This document shows, in pieces, positions 22,726-26,421 of a stretch of DNA of 26,421 bases. Every line of letters begins with the position of its first letter. Position 1 is the stretch's first letter. A model generated the notes under the pieces. The model had not been told where the DNA came from and did not search any database. It saw nothing but the letters and a program-made list of their open reading frames with translations. Location: positions 1 through 26,421 of the forward strand of contig NZ_QTVG01000007.1 of assembly GCF_003460505.1 (NCBI RefSeq), read 5' to 3'. The position numbers and the translations under genes were made by a program. Source of the DNA: Eubacterium sp. AF36-5BH (GTDB lineage Bacteria > Bacillota > Clostridia > Lachnospirales > Lachnospiraceae).

Positions 22726-22806
22726 GTGTCGATGCGTGACGGTTGTGACGATGATTTACGTACCATAAAACATCGTCACCATCGACACCATCGACACCAT
22801 CGTCAC
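22726..22806. repeat. Nine-base repeat block (CATCGWCAC), candidate iterons
   Basis: Four contiguous units fill 22771-22806 in the order CATCGTCAC, CATCGACAC, CATCGACAC, CATCGTCAC. Two inverted units lie at 22726-22734 (GTGTCGATG) and 22745-22753 (GTGACGATG), with a partial CGTGACGG between. The block begins four bases after the stop of the RepA-like gene. It is non-coding and has the layout of an iteron array with an opposing pair. Confidence 0.6.
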
Positions 22807-22809
22807 GCT

Positions 22810-23928
22810 TTACTCTTTTTCATATTCCAATGTTATGATTCTGCCATCGTGACAACGCTTATTGTCATACCTGATGCCATAATCCTCATACAGCCTTCCT
22901 GCCTTAATGTTTAACTGTCTGGTCAGCTGATTCGGAACTAAATTAATCTCCGGTATCTTGTCCATCAGTTCACTTGCTGTTCCCTGAAAACATCCTGCTT
23001 CCATCAGATATGTATTAACAGCAGAAAGTACTTTGTCTTCCGGCTCTTTCCACAGCTCTGTTTCAGCCTTTTCAAATTTCCACAAACACAACTTGGGGTC
23101 AAACTTAAGATAAAGTTTCTGGTCCTGTTGGTCTCTTCCTGTTATGTCAACGGTAGCCTTTAGGTCAGTTCTTTTTTCCTTCTGCATGATGAAAGCTCCG
23201 TCAGCTGCACCAAGCAGTCCGTTTGTTCCCGATATCATTTCAAAGGCATCTGATGAATCCATCTTTCTTGTGTGATGAACCACCAGAATGCAAATGTTAT
23301 GTTCATCAGCAAAGTGTTTTAGCTTTGTAATGATGTCATAATCGTTTGCGTAACTGAATTTATCTCCACTTATTTCCTTGATTTTCTGAAGTGTGTCAAT
23401 TATTACAAGTCTTGTATCAGCATGCGCCACAAGAAACTCTTTAAGCTGTTCTTCCAGACCTTCATTGAGATTTTTGGAACGTGTGGCGAAGTAAAAATGC
23501 TCTGCCACATCAATTCCAAACATTCTTGAAAGTCTCTGTTGAAGTCTTGCATAATCATCTTCTAGTGCCAGATACAGCACTGTTCCCTGATTGGTCTTAT
23601 GCCCCCAAAGGTCAATTCCTGCACTTACACAGAAACCTATTTCAGCCATTAAGAACGACTTTCCAACCTTTGGTGCACCGACAAACAGATACACTCCGTT
23701 GTAAATCAAATCCTCAACCAAGGGCTTCTTAATGGGATATACCGTGTCATAAAGTTCTTCCATTGATACTGTTTCCAGATTTTCACCCACCGGGGTACCG
23801 GTGGATTGCAAATTGCGGACACAATTATTATCTGTTATACTGTTACTGTGTTTGGTAACACTTGGTGACTGCCCGTTATCTGCTCCAACAGATACATTAA
23901 GGGTAGTCACTGTTGTTTTATTATTCAT
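22810..23928 (-). CDS. RepA/RecA-like AAA ATPase (AAA_25)
   Basis: It encodes 372 residues. After a low-complexity N-terminus (about 1-55), the ATPase core shows Walker A GAPKVGKS (84-91), LALEDD (120-125), Walker B LVIIDTL (174-180) and VVHHTRK (216-222, sensor-like), the pattern of hexameric RepA/AAA_25 helicases. A C-terminal winged-helix-like region follows. Such proteins serve as replicative helicases in small plasmids and in excised integrative elements. Its ATG overlaps the end of the RHH gene by 8 bp, showing coupling. The repeat block at 22726-22806 directly behind it is the natural candidate for its origin. An alternative role in partition or repair is less likely. Confidence 0.85.
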   Translation of the reverse strand: MNNKTTVTTLNVSVGADNGQSPSVTKHSNSITDNNCVRNLQSTGTPVGENLETVSMEELYDTVYPIKKPLVEDLIYNGVYLFVGAPKVGKSFLMAEIGFCVSAGIDLWGHKTNQGTVLYLALEDDYARLQQRLSRMFGIDVAEHFYFATRSKNLNEGLEEQLKEFLVAHADTRLVIIDTLQKIKEISGDKFSYANDYDIITKLKHFADEHNICILVVHHTRKMDSSDAFEMISGTNGLLGAADGAFIMQKEKRTDLKATVDITGRDQQDQKLYLKFDPKLCLWKFEKAETELWKEPEDKVLSAVNTYLMEAGCFQGTASELMDKIPEINLVPNQLTRQLNIKAGRLYEDYGIRYDNKRCHDGRIITLEYEKE

Positions 23929-24250
23929 TATTCTTATCCTCCTTCATTCCGTTCATGGTAATGCCGATTAGTTCAATTACCTCTAACAAAACATCATCAA
24001 CCTCACCTGCACCTGTAATTCTTTTTAACTCCTCGTACACGTCATTAAGTCTGTTTTTTAAGGCAATGTAAACCTTTGGATTTCCATTTACCACAATTTC
24101 CTTTTCACACAGCCTGCGGATAATGTATTCCTGCTTTGTCAGTCCTGACAGGGCAACCCTGTCATCAATGATCCTTGCCTCTTCCTCAGAAACCCTGAAG
24201 GCTACTATCTTCTTTCTCCAACGACCGTGACTGTCCAATGATTTTTCCAT
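23921..24250 (-). CDS. RHH mobilisation/relaxosome protein (MobC-like)
   Basis: It encodes 109 residues. After a basic N-terminus (GRWRKKIVAFRVSEEEARII) comes the second RHH helix (GLTKQEYIIRRLCEKEIVV) and a helical tail (NRLNDVYEELKRI). This resembles MobC/plasmid mobilisation RHH proteins that help the relaxase open oriT. Its ATG shares a base with the integrase stop (TAATG at 24250) and its end overlaps the RepA-like gene, so all three are co-translated. A purely regulatory RHH role is also possible. Confidence 0.75.
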   Translation of the reverse strand: MEKSLDSHGRWRKKIVAFRVSEEEARIIDDRVALSGLTKQEYIIRRLCEKEIVVNGNPKVYIALKNRLNDVYEELKRITGAGEVDDVLLEVIELIGITMNGMKEDKNNE

Positions 24251-25332
24251 TATTCCTGACTCCTTTCCTCTTCAAGTTTTCTTGCCATTTCATCCTGCTT
24301 GTTTGGATACATGTGAGCATATTTGTAAGTAATGCTGATTGCTTCATGCCCTACCCTTTCAGCTATGTCAAGTGCTGAAAATCCTCTGTCCATAAGCAGT
24401 GAAATGTGTGAATGTCTAAGGGCGTGTATGTTGATTCTCTTAATTCCTGCCTTCTTGGAGCCTCTTGTGATTTCGTGTCCAAGATACCCTTTTGACTTAA
24501 AGAAAAGTCTCTGGTCAGGCTTCAGGTCATAAAAGCATTTCATGTAATCCTTAATCTCATCTGCCAGAAACTGTGGAATCTTCACCACCCTGTTACTCTT
24601 TTTTGTCTTTGGAGAAGTAATGATTTCACGCCCCTTTACCTTCTGATAATTCTTGTTGATTCTCATTGTGTTATTTTCAAAATCAAAGTCTGCCGGAGTA
24701 AGTGCCAGTAGTTCTCCTTCCCTAACACCTGTCCAATACAATACTTCAAATGCATAAAACGATAATGGCTTGTCCATGACTGCTTCCGAAAACTTCAGGT
24801 ATTCTTCCTTTGTCCAGATTTCCACTTCCTTTTCAACGTCATTTTTCATTGTTCCAACTATTGCTGCAGGATTTGTGGATAGCCCATAATATCTTTTTGC
24901 AAAATTAAATATTGCGCTAAGCTGTGCGTGAATTGTTCTTAAGTAACCTGATGAATAAGGCTCTCCCTTTTCATCCCTGTAATTAAGCAGTTCATTCTGC
25001 CACTCCATTACATCCTTTGGTTTAATCTCATCCATTCTTCTGTCCTTAAAGTAAGGAAGGATTTTATCTCTTGCCACATATGATTTTGTCTCAAAGGTGG
25101 TTTCCTTTACCCTTGCCTTCTTGTCCCTTTCGTAGATTTCATAAAAACTTCCAAATGTCATATTCAATTGTCCGTTTTCGGCTTTCTTCTTATTTTCAAG
25201 CCAAAACTCCGCTTCTCTTTTTGTATTGAAGCCTCTTTTCTGTGTCTGTCTTCTTTTTCCGGTAAAGTCAGTATAGCGATAAACAGCTCTCCATTTTTTC
25301 TTATTATTTGCCATGTAAGAATAAACGCTCAT
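24250..25332 (-). CDS. int: Tyrosine recombinase (integrase) of the element
   Basis: It encodes 360 residues from ATG 25332, eight bases after GGAAGG; upstream GTG/ATG codons (25341, 25338) fit the site less well. The order is an AP2-like arm-binding domain (1-50: WRAVYRYTDFTGKRRQTQKR), a SAM-like core-binding domain (about 60-155) and the catalytic domain (170-355). Catalytic residues are R204 (TGVREGE), K242, H303 and R306 (HALRH), H329 (VGHE) and Y338 (YAHMYP); all are present. It integrates and excises the element between the 51-bp repeats, with Xis favouring excision. It is the only integrase in the window and must serve both halves of the element. Confidence 0.95.
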   Translation of the reverse strand: MSVYSYMANNKKKWRAVYRYTDFTGKRRQTQKRGFNTKREAEFWLENKKKAENGQLNMTFGSFYEIYERDKKARVKETTFETKSYVARDKILPYFKDRRMDEIKPKDVMEWQNELLNYRDEKGEPYSSGYLRTIHAQLSAIFNFAKRYYGLSTNPAAIVGTMKNDVEKEVEIWTKEEYLKFSEAVMDKPLSFYAFEVLYWTGVREGELLALTPADFDFENNTMRINKNYQKVKGREIITSPKTKKSNRVVKIPQFLADEIKDYMKCFYDLKPDQRLFFKSKGYLGHEITRGSKKAGIKRINIHALRHSHISLLMDRGFSALDIAERVGHEAISITYKYAHMYPNKQDEMARKLEEERSQE

Positions 25333-25361
25333 GTTCATCACCTTCCTTTAATAAATATTTT

Positions 25362-25541
25362 CTAATCACCGCTGTACATTACTTTTTTTCTGAAATAAGA
25401 AGTACAGACACGTCCTGCTACCGTGATGATGCCTTTTTCTTCCAGTTCCTTATTAAGCTGTCTTACAATCTTGTAAGCCTTGGACTTTGAAACAGAAAGT
25501 TCTTCGGCAACATCGTCGACTGTCATAAAGTTCTTTTCCAT
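25362..25541 (-). CDS. xis: Excisionase (short HTH protein)
   Basis: This 59-residue gene sits just upstream of int. It starts MEKNFMTVDDVAEELSVSKS and continues KAYKIVRQLNKELEEKGIIT then VAGRV, a MerR-like/HTH_17 winged helix (T-V-D-D-V-A-E-E-L-S-V-S-K-S-K-A-Y), and ends FRKKVMYSGD. AGGAGG stands eight bases before the ATG. Size, fold and place before int fit excisionases of Firmicutes elements such as those of the Tn916 kind. It is expected to bend the ends for excision and to be the first gene under the repressed promoter. Confidence 0.85.
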   Translation of the reverse strand: MEKNFMTVDDVAEELSVSKSKAYKIVRQLNKELEEKGIITVAGRVCTSYFRKKVMYSGD

Positions 25542-25566
25542 GTTTTTTTCCTCCTGTATTATATTT

Positions 25567-25586
25567 CTTAAACATATTTGTTTAAG
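25567..25586. promoter_or_regulatory. Operator O1
   Basis: CTTAAACA-TATT-TGTTTAAG, a perfect palindrome with core TTAAAC-N6-GTTTAA. It lies just downstream of the xis -10 box, around or after the start of transcription. An identical arm/spacer layout occurs at 18625-18644. Confidence 0.75.
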
Positions 25587-25595
25587 ATAATGTGC

Positions 25596-25624
25596 ATTAT
25601 ATTAAACTTTTTAGTTTAAGTCAA
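25596..25624 (-). promoter_or_regulatory. Promoter of the xis-int-mob operon with operator O2 in its spacer
   Basis: On the minus strand TTGACT (25624-25619), 17 bp, TATAAT (25601-25596): a near-consensus sigma-A promoter. Operator O2 (TTAAAC-N6-GTTTAA, 25602-25619) fills the spacer, so a bound repressor would exclude RNA polymerase. Confidence 0.85.
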
Positions 25625-25632
25625 TAGAAGAA

Positions 25633-25650
25633 TTAACTTTTTTTGTTTAA
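25633..25650. promoter_or_regulatory. Operator O3 (imperfect)
   Basis: TTAACT-N6-GTTTAA keeps the spacing with one degenerate arm. It lies between the two divergent promoters. A further half site GTTTAA occurs at 25702-25707, just after the repressor's start region. Confidence 0.55.
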
Positions 25651-25657
25651 GTTTTTC

Positions 25658-25686
25658 TTGATATACATTTTTACCTATGTTATACT
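25658..25686 (+). promoter_or_regulatory. Promoter of the XRE repressor gene
   Basis: TTGATA (25658-25663), 17 bp, TATACT (25681-25686). It stands back-to-back with the xis promoter. The half operator at 25702-25707 would allow negative autoregulation. Confidence 0.8.
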
Positions 25687-25751
25687 GACCATAGCGAATT
25701 TGTTTAAGTTATCCCACATTGGGAATTTTTATGTTAATTTGGAGGTTTGTT

Positions 25752-26213
25752 ATGGCAATTGGTGAAAGAATTAGAACTTTTCGCAAGCGTAAAGGTTTAA
25801 CTCAAAAGGAATTGGGAGTTCAGTTAGGTTTTAAGGAAAGTACTGCTGATATCCGCATGGCTCAATATGAAGCAGAGAAACGTGTTCCCAAGGACGATTT
25901 GATTGAAACTCTTTCTTCCATTTTGGAAGTTTCTCCTGCGGCCATTAATGTTCCTGACATTGATACTCATGTGGGAATTATGCAGCTTCTGTTCACTCTT
26001 GAAGATATTTATGGTATATCCGTCAGACAGGAAGGAAGTCATGTTACCCTTGACTTAGGTGCCATCCACGACGCTTTAGGTCATGAGGCAAAGTCCTGGG
26101 CAAAGATGAAGTCCAAGCTTGATGCCGGAGAAATCTCCAAGAAAGAATACGATAATTGGAGATACAACTATCCGGCTAATACTCACGGATATCATAAACT
26201 AATTGATTTATAA
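25752..26213 (+). CDS. XRE-family repressor of the element
   Basis: It encodes 153 residues. The ATG at 25752 follows GGAGG; the longer in-frame reading from 25719 has no site. Residues 1-60 form the XRE domain (IGERIRTFRKRKGLTQKELG, VQLGFKESTADIRMAQYEAE). The rest is a mixed C-terminal domain (about 75-153, ISKKEYDNWRYNY near the end) without a visible protease or metallopeptidase motif, so induction is not of the LexA or ImmA type on present evidence. It is divergent from xis-int and flanked by TTAAAC-N6-GTTTAA palindromes, which it most likely binds. It has its own terminator. Confidence 0.88.
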   Translation: MAIGERIRTFRKRKGLTQKELGVQLGFKESTADIRMAQYEAEKRVPKDDLIETLSSILEVSPAAINVPDIDTHVGIMQLLFTLEDIYGISVRQEGSHVTLDLGAIHDALGHEAKSWAKMKSKLDAGEISKKEYDNWRYNYPANTHGYHKLIDL

Positions 26214-26222
26214 AAGAGCATA

Positions 26223-26262
26223 AAAAAACCTTACTGACTCCTCAAAATCAGTAAGGTTTTTT
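26223..26262 (+). terminator. Intrinsic terminator of the repressor gene
   Basis: AAAAAACCTTACTGA pairs with TCAGTAAGGTTTTTT, a 15-bp stem with a 10-base loop ending in six T. Confidence 0.9.
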
Positions 26263-26290
26263 CATTTATACATATGGGTAAATTGTTTTA

Positions 26291-26311
26291 GTGTTGCCAT
26301 ATCGTTGCCAC
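26291..26311 (+). promoter_or_regulatory. Integrase arm-type site, right end
   Basis: GTGTTGCCATATCGTTGCCAC: two GTTGCCA boxes, cores 11 bp apart, 60 bp inside the right repeat. It is near-identical to 18708-18728. Confidence 0.65.
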
Positions 26312-26340
26312 GATATAATCACTACCTCTCACAATGCCCA

Positions 26341-26356
26341 TAAATAAAGGCTTTGT
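26341..26356. repeat. Inverted copy of a mid-element sequence
   Basis: ATAAATAAAGGCTTTG here is the reverse complement of CAAAGCCTTTATTTAT at about 18555-18570. The two copies lie beside the right core and beside the middle core relic. Confidence 0.55.
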
Positions 26357-26370
26357 GGGATTTTTGTGTC

Positions 26371-26421
26371 TATTCAAACTCCGATTTTCCTGACGTATTA
26401 CGCACTGTAATCACTTTAAAA
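26371..26421. repeat. Right attachment site (direct repeat copy 2, continues past the window)
   Basis: These 51 bases are identical to 9017-9067 and run into the window end, so the true repeat may be longer. Sequence just outside should be the other side of the target. Confidence 0.85.

Larger units (their letters stand above)
9017..26421. mobile_element. Integrated mobilizable element (two accreted halves)
   Basis: A direct repeat of at least 51 bp (9017-9067 and 26371-26421) bounds the region. It encloses a tyrosine integrase, an excisionase, a repressor with operators, a MobV relaxase and a RepA-like ATPase, the standard kit of an integrative mobilizable element. No conjugative pore genes (VirB4, VirD4 or similar) are seen, so transfer would need a helper. 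Three arm-type repeat pairs (9130, 18708, 26291) and a core-like relic near 18595 suggest that the region consists of two adjacent elements. The right repeat continues past the window, so the total length is not certain. Confidence 0.82.

Noticed and set aside
22771..22806. Possible CRISPR array
   Set aside because: Nine-base units without spacers are far too short for CRISPR; they fit an iteron or operator array better.

Overview
The window looks like chromosome of a low-GC Gram-positive gut anaerobe, most likely a Lachnospiraceae. The grounds are AT-rich DNA, AGGAGG ribosome sites, a Thr-Pro-rich secreted glycosidase, RHS toxin cassettes and a MobV/tyrosine-integrase mobile element. This is inference from gene style; no marker gene is present.

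Layout. (1) 1-5298, minus: a very large secreted multidomain GH92 alpha-mannosidase whose C-terminus runs off the window. (2) 5674-7218: an apparently intact IS150-group IS3 insertion sequence. (3) 7211-9023, minus: a polymorphic-toxin region made of a headless Amidase_6 toxin tip, a small membrane-anchored putative immunity protein and an orphan RHS-core/C-terminal cassette cut off by the IS. (4) 9017-26421: an integrated mobile element bounded by a direct repeat of at least 51 bp, the right copy running into the window end.

The element has two halves. The left half (about 9.1-18.5 kb) has no integrase. It carries a ribbon-helix-helix protein, a coupled nucleotidyltransferase-like/DUF262 pair, an AlbA_2 (Schlafen-type) ATPase-like regulator, three XRE regulators, a 427-residue HTH/ankyrin-like protein with a very acidic 57-residue neighbour, several decayed small genes, hairpin-rich non-coding DNA and an array of seven tRNA genes. 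The right half (about 18.6-26.4 kb) is a self-contained mobilizable module: an XRE repressor facing a divergent xis-int-RHH-RepA-like ATPase-small protein-MobV operon, plus a membrane-anchored XRE regulator with an interrupted secreted-protein gene.

Two observations tie the halves together. Integrase arm-type repeats (paired GCCA boxes 11 bp apart) occur at the left end, at the right end and again in the middle (18708-18728). The middle copy lies beside a diverged core-like sequence and an exact copy of the repressor's operator. The simplest reading is accretion: the right half was once a complete element with its left end near 18.6 kb, and the integrase-less left half sits beside it and may be mobilised in cis.

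The control logic is readable. The xis-int promoter (TTGACT-17-TATAAT at 25596-25624) has a TTAAAC-N6-GTTTAA palindrome filling its spacer, with further copies on both sides. The divergent XRE gene, with its own TTGATA-17-TATACT promoter, is the obvious repressor. Excision, RepA-like and Mob functions would then be co-induced. A block of nine-base repeats next to the RepA-like gene and a hairpin-rich leader upstream of mobV are the best candidates for a replication origin and oriT.
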